From Lachnospiraceae bacterium (GTDB taxonomy: Bacteria; Bacillota; Clostridia; Lachnospirales; Lachnospiraceae), in assembly GCA_002892395.1 (NCBI GenBank), contig NBBL01000009.1:1-64000 (forward strand): a stretch of DNA of 64,000 nucleotides, written 5' to 3'. This document shows positions 1-8,713 of the stretch, piece after piece (positions within the stretch are counted from its first letter, which is position 1; each line of letters begins with the position of its first letter). Under the pieces are notes generated by a model. It made no database searches, was not told where the DNA came from, and worked only from the letters and a program-made list of their open reading frames with translations. The position numbers and the translations under genes were made by a program.

Positions 1-288
1 GAGTCTTTTGATTGCACCCCACGGAGCATCAGAGGAAGTGCTTTTGTTGTAGGAAAATTCTCCCTTACGAACAAGGTAATAACTGCTGACATCCTTACTT
101 GCTATACGCTTATCGAAAAACTCATTTTGATCAATTAAGCCATACTGCGCCGAGATAGTCAGTGGAAGTGTAGACTCAAGCTTCTCGTTCTTTCGTGTGA
201 TCCTCTCAGCAATATTTGACAACTTACGCTGTTCCCAATCATCAGTGAAGCCTTTGAATCGAATTCGTGGTGTCCTGACCTCATTCAT
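1..288 (-). CDS. hsdS: type I restriction specificity subunit HsdS (3' part outside window)
   Basis: My reading of the minus strand from the ATG at 288 gives 96 codons with no stop before the window edge. The protein starts MNEVRTPRIRFKGFTDDWEQ, the usual opening of the first target recognition domain of HsdS. HsdS chooses the DNA sequence recognised by the HsdM/HsdR complex. The ATG overlaps the hsdM stop by 8 bases (281-288), so translation is probably coupled. Only the N-terminal third of the first recognition domain is visible, so specificity, intactness and the presence of hsdR cannot be judged. Confidence 0.9.
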   Translation of the reverse strand, partial: MNEVRTPRIRFKGFTDDWEQRKLSNIAERITRKNEKLESTLPLTISAQYGLIDQNEFFDKRIASKDVSSYYLVRKGEFSYNKSTSSDAPWGAIKRL

Positions 289-2872
289 GTGCTTCACCTC
301 CAAGAAGTTTCTGAAATTCTCGGATTCCTGCCATATCAGCTTCCGTTCCGGTTAAATCAGAGAGCATGGAAGAAAGTGAAAGCTCCGTAGCCTTGATTTC
401 TTTTTCCAAGTCGCTCATCGTAACAGAATATTTATTGGCCAGCGTTTCGATATTTTTTGTGAATGTGTCTATCATGCTGTCTGCGAGGGAAAGCGTCCTC
501 TCTTCAACCGGCGCAACCCACTTCTCATGAAGAAGCCGCCAAACCTGTGTATCAGTCAGACTTTCGATCGTCGCTTTGGTTTTCAGGTGGAGACTCTCCT
601 TGTCGGATTTAATCTCAGCTTTTAGCTTTTTCTCCTTGTCATTCAACGCTTTAGCCTGCCTGAGCATCTGAATCAATGCCTTGTTATCTGATCCGTCCTC
701 TCTAAGATCCTTGATGGCACTCTGAATATTCTTGACGATGAAGGCATCCTTCGTGTCAGTCAACGCGTTAGAGATGGTTTCCTTGTCATCCTCACTAAGG
801 GATTCAATCAGCTCATCGTAACCCGACAGAATTTCGGCAAGCTCTTGTTCTTTTTCTGTTAACACATCAAGGTCATCTTTCAGGTAGACACGCTCCACGA
901 GGTCAAATGGAAGAATATGCCCTTTCCATCCCTCCTGTGCCTCAACCTCCTTTCCATTCTTTCCCTTCACAACCATGTTGGGATCGACCTGTGTCGTTGC
1001 CTTCATGCCTTCTGTCTGAATCAACTCCAGGTCACCTGCAATGCTGGGGAATGCTCCCTCAAAGATCTCATAGGCCTGATAAGGATCAAGAAGAGAGATG
1101 TCCTCGAATCTTCTGAAAATACTGGCAGCCAGCTCTTCCTCCGTTTTCGGCACAGAAAGTGTCTCAGCCTGATCGATCAGCGCTCTGTCCATTTCATCGC
1201 CAAAATCTGAGAAGGCAGACTTGAAGTGTTCAGAGAAACGGCGTACATCTTCATTGTCGCAGATCTTCTCTTTAATATTGTCTGTGTGAAGAGAAAGGTA
1301 GCCATTCTCTCCACTGAACAGTTCATTCTTCAAACCAGGAAAGATTCTCCAGAACTGATCAAAGCGCTTGAGCTCATCTTCTGGAGTTCCTCCAAACATA
1401 GAAGCATACATGTCATAGCTCTCTGTTTCTTCAGAGGAATCGACATATCTCGGAATATTCAGGTTGTAATCGTTTGCTCTGATCTCTTCTCGGTCGACAA
1501 CGCGAGAATACTTCGGTGTCGTGCGGCGCTCCCGGACGGTATCAGCAATCCTTCTAATATCCGATGCGCGGAGCTTGTTGTTCTTTCCTTCCTTTGCAAA
1601 TCCTTTGGATGCATCAATGATCAGGACGTCAGTATTTTCGCGCTTCTGACGCAGGACCATGATGATCGTCGGGATTCCTGTGCCAAAGAAAATATTGGCC
1701 GGAAGACCAATGATCGCGTCAATGTTGTTCTGTTCAATCAAATTTTTACGAATTGCGCCTTCTTCCCCACCACGGAAGAGAACGCCGTGCGGAAGAACAA
1801 TCGTCATGATTCCATCCGGCTTCAGATGATAGAGATCATGAAGGAGGAACGCATAGTCCGCCTTGGATTTCGGTGCGAGGCCATATCTCGCATAACGAGC
1901 ATCATTTTCTTTTCCTGAAGGGTCCCAGCGCTGTGAATAAGGTGGATTCGAAACCACCGCATCCACATAGAGTGGTTCATAAGTTCCAGTCGGATCGGTG
2001 TCATCAAAATATGGCCAATCTTCTTCCAGCGTGTCGCCGTTTCTGGTTACGATATTGTCAGGCAGTATGCCGCGCATGACCAAATTCATACGCGTAAGGT
2101 TATATGTATTAGCCTTGAACTCCTGCGCATAGTAACGGATATGGTCAGCGTTGCCCATGTATTTTGCTGCAGTCTTTCCGATATTGATGAGGAGGCTCCC
2201 GGATCCTGACGTGGGATCATAAATTTTGATTTCGCTGCGACCTTTCAGATGGTTTGCATCAATCTCAGACATGAGAAGAGACACCTCATGTGGGGTGTAG
2301 AATTCTCCGGCTTTCTTGCCGGCATTGGCAGCAAAGTTGGAGATCAGATATTCATAGATGAAACCGAGGACATCATAATCCTGCTTCCCGTTCATCGGGA
2401 TCTCATCGATCAGCTGAATGAGATTGCTGACGGCTTTGGTCTGGGATTTTGTGTTCTCGCCGAGTTTTGACAGTCCTGTTTCCAGGGTATTGAAAATGCC
2501 CTGAAAAACTTTCTTGTGTGACTCGGAGATCAGTCGGTTAAAGGAAGAAAGGCCGGTGCGTACATTGTCCACTGAAAAATCCGATCCTATGTGAATCCAT
2601 GTGGAGAACAGATCTTTGTAAGCGATAAAATAGCCAAGGCTCTGCTGCGCGCTGGATTTGCTGGAGCACTGGTCATCTGTCTCTTCGTTTACATACTTAC
2701 GGATGCTGTCTTTATCGTATCCTCTCTCCAGGAGCCAGTGCTCCTCTTTATCGGAAAGATATTTATAGAAAATGAATCCAAGTATATAGTCCTTGTACTC
2801 ATTTGCCTCGATCTTTGACCGCATTCTGTTCGCGGACTCCCAGATCTTCGCAGCCAGTTGTTGCTTATTCAT
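281..2872 (-). CDS. hsdM: type I restriction-modification DNA methyltransferase HsdM
   Basis: This is the 863-residue modification subunit of a type I system. It transfers a methyl group from S-adenosylmethionine to adenine and forms a complex with HsdS. Residues 1-140 match the HsdM N-terminal helical domain (YKDYILGFIFYKYLSD). The methylase core follows, with FYTPHEV at 191-197, the SAM-binding loop DPTSGSGSLL at 219-228 and the catalytic NPPY at 309-312. The C-terminal half after about residue 480 is long and charged with coiled-coil character, making the protein longer than the classic 500-residue HsdM; such long forms are common in Firmicutes. It lies 4 bases after the small HTH gene and overlaps hsdS by 8 bases, so the three form an operon. 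Confidence 0.95.
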   Translation of the reverse strand: MNKQQLAAKIWESANRMRSKIEANEYKDYILGFIFYKYLSDKEEHWLLERGYDKDSIRKYVNEETDDQCSSKSSAQQSLGYFIAYKDLFSTWIHIGSDFSVDNVRTGLSSFNRLISESHKKVFQGIFNTLETGLSKLGENTKSQTKAVSNLIQLIDEIPMNGKQDYDVLGFIYEYLISNFAANAGKKAGEFYTPHEVSLLMSEIDANHLKGRSEIKIYDPTSGSGSLLINIGKTAAKYMGNADHIRYYAQEFKANTYNLTRMNLVMRGILPDNIVTRNGDTLEEDWPYFDDTDPTGTYEPLYVDAVVSNPPYSQRWDPSGKENDARYARYGLAPKSKADYAFLLHDLYHLKPDGIMTIVLPHGVLFRGGEEGAIRKNLIEQNNIDAIIGLPANIFFGTGIPTIIMVLRQKRENTDVLIIDASKGFAKEGKNNKLRASDIRRIADTVRERRTTPKYSRVVDREEIRANDYNLNIPRYVDSSEETESYDMYASMFGGTPEDELKRFDQFWRIFPGLKNELFSGENGYLSLHTDNIKEKICDNEDVRRFSEHFKSAFSDFGDEMDRALIDQAETLSVPKTEEELAASIFRRFEDISLLDPYQAYEIFEGAFPSIAGDLELIQTEGMKATTQVDPNMVVKGKNGKEVEAQEGWKGHILPFDLVERVYLKDDLDVLTEKEQELAEILSGYDELIESLSEDDKETISNALTDTKDAFIVKNIQSAIKDLREDGSDNKALIQMLRQAKALNDKEKKLKAEIKSDKESLHLKTKATIESLTDTQVWRLLHEKWVAPVEERTLSLADSMIDTFTKNIETLANKYSVTMSDLEKEIKATELSLSSMLSDLTGTEADMAGIREFQKLLGGEAHE

Positions 2873-2876
2873 TACC

Positions 2877-3056
2877 TTATTCCCCCTGTTTCTGTATTCG
2901 TCTCGGCTCCTTCGGTTTCTTTGTCTCTTTTGGAATCAGCCAGGTTTTCCCCTTTTTCTCTGCTCCGGGGACACGGCCTTCGCTGCAAAGCAGCGATACT
3001 CTCCTGCTGGAGATTCCCCAGATCTTTGACATTTCCATGCTGGTGAGGTAATCCAT
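2877..3056 (-). CDS. small helix-turn-helix DNA-binding protein upstream of hsdM
   Basis: A 59-residue protein starting MDYLTSMEMSKIWGISSRRV, which resembles excisionase/MerR-like winged helix-turn-helix proteins (KIWGISSRRVSLLCSEGRVPGA, then GKTWLIP). I chose the ATG at 3056 because GGAGG lies 8-12 bases upstream; a longer reading from 3110 adds 18 residues unlike any domain. The stop is 4 bases before hsdM. Small HTH proteins of this kind often precede hsdM in Clostridia and may control the operon, but that role is inferred. Confidence 0.7.
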   Translation of the reverse strand: MDYLTSMEMSKIWGISSRRVSLLCSEGRVPGAEKKGKTWLIPKETKKPKEPRRIQKQGE

Positions 3057-3287
3057 TTCTCCATCCTCCAATGGGTGTGAAGACCACGCCGTTGAATTCA
3101 GTATAATCATATATCTGCATGGGTGCCACCTTTTTTCTTAATCCCAGCGATAGTTCCGAAAAATGGATGGGAATGAAATAGAAGGTAGTGGCAAGCAGTG
3201 CCCGTTTCCTCACAAACGGTCTGTAATTCCCAAATACTGGCGCATGAAAAGTTTCCAGCATTTTCACGTCGTGCCATTCACAGAAAT
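3057..3287 (-). promoter_or_regulatory. leader region upstream of the HTH-hsdM-hsdS operon
   Basis: This stretch holds no convincing gene. The minus strand has a TATACT hexamer about 50 bases before the HTH start, with only a weak -35 candidate (TGGCAC). A minus-strand reading frame through 3303 overlaps the HTH gene in another frame and has no recognisable domain, so I do not call it. It is probably the operon's promoter and leader. Confidence 0.3.
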
Positions 3288-3320
3288 AAGATGGACTCCC
3301 CACTGCGGGGAGTCCATCTT
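3288..3320 (-). terminator. hairpin downstream of the peroxiredoxin gene
   Basis: A perfect 14-bp inverted repeat (3288-3301 and 3307-3320, arm AAGATGGACTCCCC) encloses a 5-base loop, 50 bases after the bcp stop. On the minus strand it is followed by ATTTCTG, a weak U tract. It most likely ends bcp transcription and separates it from the restriction operon. Confidence 0.55.
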
Positions 3321-3370
3321 AGCTTCCGTTCCGTTTTCAACATCGGTTTTTGCCGGGGAAATGATCATCT

Positions 3371-3826
3371 TCAGGATAATTCGCCCAGCATCTGCGCAGG
3401 GTTATCGGCGGCCTTCACCTTATCAAAGGCCTTGACGATGATCCCATTTTCATCAATCAAATACGTGGTCCGGACCACCCCCATGGAGACTTTTCCATAA
3501 TTCTTCTTCTCCTTCCAGACGTCATAAGCCTGAATCACTTCCTTCTCCGGATCCGAAAGCAGCGTGAAGGGCAAGCCATACTTCTCTTCAAATTTCTTGT
3601 GAGATGCCACACTGTCCTTACTGACCCCCAGCACAACCGCTCCCTTTTCCCGGAACTGGGGATACAATTCTCCGAAGGCGCAGGCCTGCTTTGTGCAGCC
3701 CTCTGTCATGTCCTTCGGATAGAAATACAGAACCACCTTCTGCCCCTGATAATCCGAAAGGCTGTGCATTTCTCCGTTCTGATCCGGCAGCGAAAACGCC
3801 GGTGCTTTTGTTCCGACCTCTAACAT
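3371..3826 (-). CDS. bcp: thioredoxin-dependent thiol peroxidase (Bcp/PrxQ-type peroxiredoxin)
   Basis: A 151-residue cytosolic peroxiredoxin of the AhpC/TSA fold that reduces hydrogen peroxide and organic hydroperoxides using thioredoxin. The peroxidatic cysteine is Cys44 in KDMTEGCTKQAC and the resolving cysteine is Cys49, the C-x4-C spacing of the PrxQ class. The usual Thr-Pro-Gly-Cys is Thr-Glu-Gly-Cys here, so the conserved proline is replaced. The C-terminal RTTYLIDENGII is also typical. AAGGAGG lies 8 bases before the ATG. It is a single-gene unit with a hairpin 50 bases downstream, and its length is normal for the family. Confidence 0.93.
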   Translation of the reverse strand: MLEVGTKAPAFSLPDQNGEMHSLSDYQGQKVVLYFYPKDMTEGCTKQACAFGELYPQFREKGAVVLGVSKDSVASHKKFEEKYGLPFTLLSDPEKEVIQAYDVWKEKKNYGKVSMGVVRTTYLIDENGIIVKAFDKVKAADNPAQMLGELS

Positions 3827-3897
3827 GGTTTCATCCCTCCTTATAAACGCCGCTCCTCTTGGGTGTACGACACTTTTTACTGCCGGATCCCGGCTGT

Positions 3898-4401
3898 TTA
3901 GTAGAGCTTTACCCCCGCCGGGATGTGATCACTCAGCATCAGGAGGTTAAGCCCCTCATGTCCGTCATACTCGTACACCGCAGAAATCAGCATGCCTTCT
4001 GAATCAATTCCCATCATCTTCCTGGGCGGCAGATTCGTAATCGCCACGCAGGGCTTTCCCACCAGCTGTTCCGGCTCGTAATACTCGTGAATCCCGCTTA
4101 AAATCGTGCGTTTCCGCTCTGTTCCGTCATTTAAGGTGAATTTTAAAAGCTTCTTGGATTTCGGTACGGCCTCGCACTCCAGGACCTTCACAGCGCGAAA
4201 ATCAGACTTACTGAAGGTCTCAAAATCGACGTAATCCTTGAACAGCGGTTCGATCTCAACCTTGCTGAAATCAGGCTTCTCAGCAGAGATCAGCGGTGCT
4301 CCTTCGATCATCGGAGCTGCAGCTGCAGCAGCTTCAGAAGCCGTCTCAACAGCCTCAGACCTTACACCATTTCCCTCAGATCCGCTCTTTAATGACTTCA
4401 T
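3898..4401 (-). CDS. detached tRNA-binding domain protein; displaced 3' end of a lysS gene
   Basis: A 167-residue reading frame. Residues about 55-167 form an EMAPII/Arc1p-like tRNA-binding OB fold (FSKSDFRAVKVLECEAVPKS, ITNLPPRKMMGIDSEGM, DHIPAGVKLY). The same domain ends the lysS gene at 14610, at roughly 70 percent DNA identity by eye. There is no ribosome binding site before the ATG. In-frame codons just upstream read Ile-Pro-Thr before Met-Lys-Ser, matching the synthetase motif Leu-Phe-Pro-Thr-(Met/Leu)-(Lys/Arg). The frame is therefore most likely the original lysS 3' end, cut off from its 5' part by the island to the right. It may be untranslated, or expressed as a free tRNA-binding protein. 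Confidence 0.75.
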   Translation of the reverse strand: MKSLKSGSEGNGVRSEAVETASEAAAAAAPMIEGAPLISAEKPDFSKVEIEPLFKDYVDFETFSKSDFRAVKVLECEAVPKSKKLLKFTLNDGTERKRTILSGIHEYYEPEQLVGKPCVAITNLPPRKMMGIDSEGMLISAVYEYDGHEGLNLLMLSDHIPAGVKLY

Positions 4402-4402
4402 C

Positions 4403-4409
4403 GTGGGGA
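4403..4409. other. candidate left attachment core (GTGGGGA)
   Basis: GTGGGGA occurs here at the upstream edge of the detached lysS end and again at 15145-15151 inside the intact lysS, at the same codons (Phe-Pro-Thr). Left of the core the sequence is lysS coding; right of it is AT-rich and leads to the integrase. Seven bases in a conserved codon motif could also match by common descent, so this is a hypothesis. Confidence 0.4.
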
Positions 4410-4590
4410 TTTATATCTCAAAAACTTCATGTTAATTTATCGTAAGTTAACCGCCCGTATCTTCGGATATCTTCGGTTTTGTAATAGATTTTATCAGTTC
4501 AATATCAGTTTTTATCTATCTACGGGCATATGTTGTAATTTTGTTGCAGACTGGATATTTTGTTACACAACATCCTAAGTCATGTCTTCC

Positions 4591-5829
4591 TTAGAATAAG
4601 TTATCCAACTTGCCAGCCAGACGTTCAAAAGTCTCCTCCTTCTTACGGTCTGTGGCTTCTGCATAAATGTCCATCGTTGTTTCAATGTTCTTGTGGCCCA
4701 TGATGGACTGAATCACCTTCAGGTTACTCTCAGCTTCACAAAGCCTGGTAGCAAATGTGTGTCTTAAGTGGTGACAAGAGAAATCTGGAAGTAGTAGAGG
4801 TTCTCTTCCTTCCTTTTTAGAATTAAGCATCTCTTCATCATTGTAACTTGTCACTATACGCTTGATCGAAACATTAACTGTCTGCGGATTTGGAATCTTA
4901 CCGTAACGGTTCTGGAAAATAAATCCTGAATATCCATCGATCACCTGCTCATTGGGTCCCCTCTCAATCTCATCCTCTCGAAGAATATCAAATGCGTCCT
5001 TCACCAGATCCAGTATAGGGATTACTCTGATTCCGGATTCTGTCTTAGGCTTATGAAAGCTATAGACACATTCTCGATTATCCGATGTGGGATAATATGT
5101 GACGATATGATTAATATTAATGAGCTTCTTATCGAAGTCGATATCTTCCCAGCGAAGGCCAATGGCCTCACCAATACGACATCCGGTTCCTAAGAGAACT
5201 GTGAACAACGGCCACCAATGTACATACACCGGATGATTGGAAATGTATTCCATAAAGGCTCGCTGCTGCTCTACTGTAGGAGCATGCCTCACGCCCCTGT
5301 GCATTCCGGTCCTCTTGGTCAGTTCTTTCATTACTCCATCGGTTGGATTCTTTCTTATTATATCGTCTCTCACTGCCAACTGAAATGTTGGATGTAAAAG
5401 ACAGTGAATCGAATCCAGCGTTGCCAGAGCCAGCCCCTTATCATTCAACAGATATAAATAGAACTGCATTACATCTGAATACTTGATTTCTAAAAGCTTC
5501 TTCTGTCCAAAAGTATCTCGCACAAAATGGTCATACGTGTAGTAGTAACCGCTCTTCGTCGTATCTCGAAGATTCCGCTTTGTTGTCATGTACCGATCAA
5601 AGGTATCGTTGACACTTGCTCTACCAGCTGCGTAGCGGTCGAGTCCGTCCAACTGATCCTGGACCAGTTCTTTCTCCTTTTCACGGAGAGTCATCAGATC
5701 TGTTGCATATATGAACTTACGCTTTCCAAGTGGATCAGTATAAGTATATACATAGCGCATATCTGATGTTCGCTGAATTTCTCCTTTACGGAGAACTCTG
5801 CCTCGTGCATCTTTCCTTGATTGTGCCAT
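4591..5829 (-). CDS. int: tyrosine recombinase/integrase, Tn916 Int type
   Basis: A 412-residue site-specific recombinase. Residues 1-60 form the arm-site-binding domain (GEIQRTSDMRYVYTYTDPLGKRKF), 70-165 the SAM-like core-binding domain and 185-405 the catalytic domain. Catalytic residues are Arg218 (GTGCRIGEA), His353-Arg356 (HHLRHTF), His379 (GHKN) and the nucleophile Tyr389 (TMDIYAEA). GAAGGAG lies 7 bases before the ATG. It sits about 180 bases from the candidate attachment core and 155 bases downstream of the Xis-like gene, the usual arrangement for integrating and excising an element. It appears intact. Confidence 0.95.
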   Translation of the reverse strand: MAQSRKDARGRVLRKGEIQRTSDMRYVYTYTDPLGKRKFIYATDLMTLREKEKELVQDQLDGLDRYAAGRASVNDTFDRYMTTKRNLRDTTKSGYYYTYDHFVRDTFGQKKLLEIKYSDVMQFYLYLLNDKGLALATLDSIHCLLHPTFQLAVRDDIIRKNPTDGVMKELTKRTGMHRGVRHAPTVEQQRAFMEYISNHPVYVHWWPLFTVLLGTGCRIGEAIGLRWEDIDFDKKLININHIVTYYPTSDNRECVYSFHKPKTESGIRVIPILDLVKDAFDILREDEIERGPNEQVIDGYSGFIFQNRYGKIPNPQTVNVSIKRIVTSYNDEEMLNSKKEGREPLLLPDFSCHHLRHTFATRLCEAESNLKVIQSIMGHKNIETTMDIYAEATDRKKEETFERLAGKLDNLF

Positions 5830-5984
5830 GAATTCATCTCCTTCTTATTAGAATTAGGATTGAATCCAAGACAAATCGAGATATCACTTTTTATATTATA
5901 TACGCTCCTGGACTCAATCATCAATATTTTTCTGTATCTTTGTGCATGTATGCTGGTTTTCCGGTTATCTTCGGTTGTCTTTGA

Positions 5985-6191
5985 TTAGAACTCTGCAAAT
6001 GTTTGGAAGTATTTCTCAAAAAGATCCAGATTCACCCAAACGGATCTTCCAACTCTGACTGTTGCCTGGGCTTCCTTTGCTAATCGCTGGAATGTATTGA
6101 GTCCCATGCTATAGAGGGCTGCACCCTCGTCATACTTCACATACTTCTTGCCCTGTTCTCTTGTTAAATCAACTCTCTTACGTGCTCTCAT
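5985..6191 (-). CDS. xis: excisionase-like DNA-binding protein (DUF6462-like)
   Basis: A 68-residue basic protein with an Xis/MerR-like winged helix: YVKYDEGAALYSMGLNTFQR followed by GRSVWVNLDLFEKYF. Proteins of this kind sit next to Tn916-type integrases and direct excision. The ATG overlaps the end of the upstream gene by 4 bases (ATGA), so the two are translationally coupled. The function is assigned from size, fold pattern and position beside int; no catalytic residue is expected. Confidence 0.7.
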   Translation of the reverse strand: MRARKRVDLTREQGKKYVKYDEGAALYSMGLNTFQRLAKEAQATVRVGRSVWVNLDLFEKYFQTFAEF

Positions 6192-6778
6192 GCTGTTATC
6201 CTCCCATATTTACGATCAAACTTATCAATAGCATTTTTCTTAACCTTGCTTTTTACTCTCCAGAACTTCTGATAGATAGAAGAAACAAGGATTTCTTTCT
6301 CTTCAGCTACAGTTCCAAACTTGATATGCTGCTTCTGATAATCAAAGTAGGCATTCAAGGTTTCACAATCCTTAAAGGATAGCGTAGCAATCACCATCTT
6401 GATTACCTGGTAATCATCTTTCATCGAGCTGAACATTCTCGGCTGATTCCTAAAAAGATCCGGTGTACAGGTCTTCTCCAATTCACGCTCTATGTCGTTC
6501 TCATCAAAGGCCTGATCCAGCTCAACATTTCTAATAGCTTCTCTTGCAGTCGGATCTGACTTGTCAGAGGTCTGAACTCTGATTCCCAGATCTCCTTTGT
6601 CCTGTCGGAACTTAAAATCCTGATCCACCTTAATATCCAGTTTGATTCCATCCTCAATTCCGCTGAGCTGGTGCTGGAAAGAAATATAACTGGCAAGTAT
6701 AATCTCTATCTTGCCCTTCGAATCTGCCAGGAAGTACTGCTCCTGAAATCCATTTTGATAAATCACTTCAGTCTCCAT
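6188..6778 (-). CDS. hypothetical protein coupled to the Xis-like gene
   Basis: A 196-residue soluble protein of no family I can name. The middle is acidic and the C-terminal third basic and helical (KFWRVKSKVKKNAIDKFDRKYG), which would suit nucleic-acid binding. GAAAGGAG lies 8 bases before the ATG. It overlaps the Xis-like gene by 4 bases and points towards the integrase, so it is probably an accessory or regulatory part of the integration module. There is no signal peptide or membrane segment. Confidence 0.6.
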   Translation of the reverse strand: METEVIYQNGFQEQYFLADSKGKIEIILASYISFQHQLSGIEDGIKLDIKVDQDFKFRQDKGDLGIRVQTSDKSDPTAREAIRNVELDQAFDENDIERELEKTCTPDLFRNQPRMFSSMKDDYQVIKMVIATLSFKDCETLNAYFDYQKQHIKFGTVAEEKEILVSSIYQKFWRVKSKVKKNAIDKFDRKYGRITA

Positions 6779-6924
6779 GTGGTCACTCCTTTCGAATGAT
6801 TTGTGGATACTGAAGCAGCGCTGCTTTCTGTATCTGTCTGACAGTATTTATCTTAATTTATCTGAGCTGATGCTTCGTTACCGTATCTGTAAACTTGGGT
6901 TAGCAAAGATATAAACTTTGATTC

Positions 6925-6952
6925 AAAAAAACAGCCATCTGTAAAAGATGGC
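6925..6952 (-). terminator. intrinsic terminator of the EEP-hydrolase cluster
   Basis: On the minus strand a GCCATCT/AGATGGC stem (6934-6940 and 6946-6952) with a 5-base loop is followed, after two bases, by a run of seven T. It lies about 30 bases after the frameshifted gene and would end the three-gene transcript starting near 8605. Confidence 0.75.
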
Positions 6953-6983
6953 CGCTAATCCATTTTCGTTTTGTATTTATTCC

Positions 6984-7432
6984 TTATTCTTCACAACAGA
7001 TTTCATCTGGTAAACAAAATACAATATGCCCATCCTCTTCTATCAACCAAAATTCCGTTTTATTATATGTAAACACTTGCATATAACTGGCATAAAAGTT
7101 CGGTCCAGGATATTTTTCTAAGACTCTACTTAGAGCTTCATATGCCACCCACAAGCCAGCGATCTGATTTGAGGCAAAAATTTTACTATAACCTTTCGTA
7201 AAAAAAGCTGATTCTTAACCTCTTTCCAACTTTCAAAAATAGACTTCTCTTCCGAATCAGTTGCTTCGAAATTGTAGTTAAGAGGTGCAATCATTTCTAA
7301 AAATGCTTGCTGAGACTGTTCAGAAATACTTGGTACAATTATCTTCTTATACATATCGGCTATAAGAGGTATCGGACTATCTTTTATCGTATATAATGCT
7401 CTAATTGGCAACTGATTTTCTCCTTTCCTCAT
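6984..7432 (-). pseudogene. frameshifted hypothetical protein, third gene of the EEP cluster
   Basis: From the ATG at 7432 the frame runs about 77 codons to a run of seven T (minus strand, near 7200), then leaves frame and stops at 7130. Adding one T restores a good frame that ends at 6984-6986, with GYSKIFASNQIAGLWVAYEA, then NFYASYMQVFTYNKTEFWLI, ending PDEICCEE. The full protein would be about 149 residues with no family I recognise. The break is a one-base loss in a homopolymer, so it may be a true mutation, slippage-tolerant expression or a sequencing error. The terminator sits at the end of the restored frame, which supports the longer gene. Confidence 0.6.
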
Positions 7433-7450
7433 TTTGCTTATATTCGACGA

Positions 7451-8203
7451 CTATGCTGGCATAATCACCAGAAGGCTGTGATCTGAGATTTCATCAATAA
7501 CATTACCATCTAAAGCGAACCCAACAGGATTAAAATCATCCCACGCCTTTTTGCTAAGGAGTATATGATCAATGTTCTTTTCATCAAAGAAATTATCATG
7601 AACCGTAGGAAATCCTGCCGTAACTTCCTTGTAACCCATTTCACCTAAAGCTTTTATGTGACTGGAATCTGAAGATTCCTGAAAATCACCAAGTGCAACC
7701 ATTCTAGCGTCCTTCTGACTGGTGAGTTCTGACATAATCTCTGACCAAAGATCATTCTTTTGTTCTTGACGCTGTGAAATATACCAGTCTGCTTTTCCTG
7801 CAAAATTAGCTGTTTGTACCATATAGCAATTCATAATAAACCAAGGTTCTCCACCAATATAAGCTTTTACATAAGCGGTCCTGTTTGGCAAGCAGGATCC
7901 AATATCGATAACCTCATATCTTTCAACTAGGCTCTTATTTAATAAAGTAACGGTTACTAAACTGCGTTTATGAGATCGATAATCGAATGATGGAGGTGTA
8001 ACTACATAATACTTCCCATCAAATACATCAACGAGCGCGTCCAGGTACTTGCCCCCACCAGTAATAAACTCTTGAATACCTATCACTGTTGGCTCACCGT
8101 ACTTATCCATAACATACTCTGCGAGCTTCTTAATTTTAGTGTTGTGTTTAATCTGCGCAACTGGCTTCCAGCTATTAAAATTAAATGAGATAAAATTGTT
8201 CAT
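7451..8203 (-). CDS. endonuclease/exonuclease/phosphatase (EEP) fold protein
   Basis: A protein of about 250 residues with the order of motifs of the Mg-dependent EEP superfamily (exonuclease III, DNase I, phosphoesterases): N-terminal FNFNSWK, then GIQEF with the metal-binding Glu, LGDFQ, IDHILLSK and the C-terminal SDHSLL. The usual Gly-Asp-x-Asn motif has Gln in place of Asn. I chose the ATG at 8203 because GGAGGG lies 7 bases upstream; an earlier in-frame ATG at 8218 has no such site. It is the second gene of a three-gene cluster on the island. Substrate is unknown; nucleic acid, phospholipid or small phosphoester are all possible. Confidence 0.75.
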   Translation of the reverse strand: MNNFISFNFNSWKPVAQIKHNTKIKKLAEYVMDKYGEPTVIGIQEFITGGGKYLDALVDVFDGKYYVVTPPSFDYRSHKRSLVTVTLLNKSLVERYEVIDIGSCLPNRTAYVKAYIGGEPWFIMNCYMVQTANFAGKADWYISQRQEQKNDLWSEIMSELTSQKDARMVALGDFQESSDSSHIKALGEMGYKEVTAGFPTVHDNFFDEKNIDHILLSKKAWDDFNPVGFALDGNVIDEISDHSLLVIMPA

Positions 8204-8218
8204 ATCTATACCCTCCAT

Positions 8219-8605
8219 TTATGCCAACTTTTCTAAGAGTTGCATTCTTTGCTTTATCTGCAAATGCAATGCATATTCAAACATTCTCATGTCAGAGTCT
8301 AGTGGATTGCCTTCGCTCAAAATGCGGCTAAAAATTTTTACTACGGCACTTTCTCTTGTAAAGAATCTCTCTCCAAGAAGTAAGCTAATCTGCCTATTGA
8401 TTTCTTTTCGCCTTTCACTCGGAAGACTTCTAAGGTAATCTCGGATAGCGAATCTCAATCCCTCTGGTATAGCTGCATCCTCTTTCTTATAATTGCAGCA
8501 AGATGTTTTATTGCTTGCAATGGCATTCCATCCATAGCAACAACTAAAGTCCATAATAAAATCAATTGCTTTCGAAAGTTCATCTTTGTTTTTATACCAT
8601 TCCAT
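8219..8605 (-). CDS. hypothetical protein, first gene of the EEP cluster
   Basis: A 128-residue soluble protein of unknown family. It has two cysteine pairs near the N-terminus (SCCYGWNAIASNKTSCCNYK), which might hold a metal or a disulfide, and a helical, charged C-terminal half. AGGAGG precedes the ATG by about 8 bases. It ends just before the hydrolase gene and is probably co-transcribed with it and with the frameshifted third gene. I cannot assign a function. Confidence 0.6.
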   Translation of the reverse strand: MEWYKNKDELSKAIDFIMDFSCCYGWNAIASNKTSCCNYKKEDAAIPEGLRFAIRDYLRSLPSERRKEINRQISLLLGERFFTRESAVVKIFSRILSEGNPLDSDMRMFEYALHLQIKQRMQLLEKLA

Positions 8606-8713
8606 AAATAATTCCTCCTATTTTTGAATTGGCCGGTACAAAGCCCCAGCCTAGGCAATACATCATATTTAGTTCTTTTTTGTACTGTGCTTCGTATTGT
8701 GACCCGGCTCGTG

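Noticed and set aside
3116-3138. GGTGGCACC on the minus strand, like the core of a T-box
   Set aside because: No specifier hairpin, antiterminator/terminator pair or amino-acid gene follows, so the match is too short to call.
2872-3303. 143-codon minus-strand frame upstream of hsdM
   Set aside because: It overlaps the small HTH gene in another frame, lacks a ribosome binding site and starts within a hairpin.
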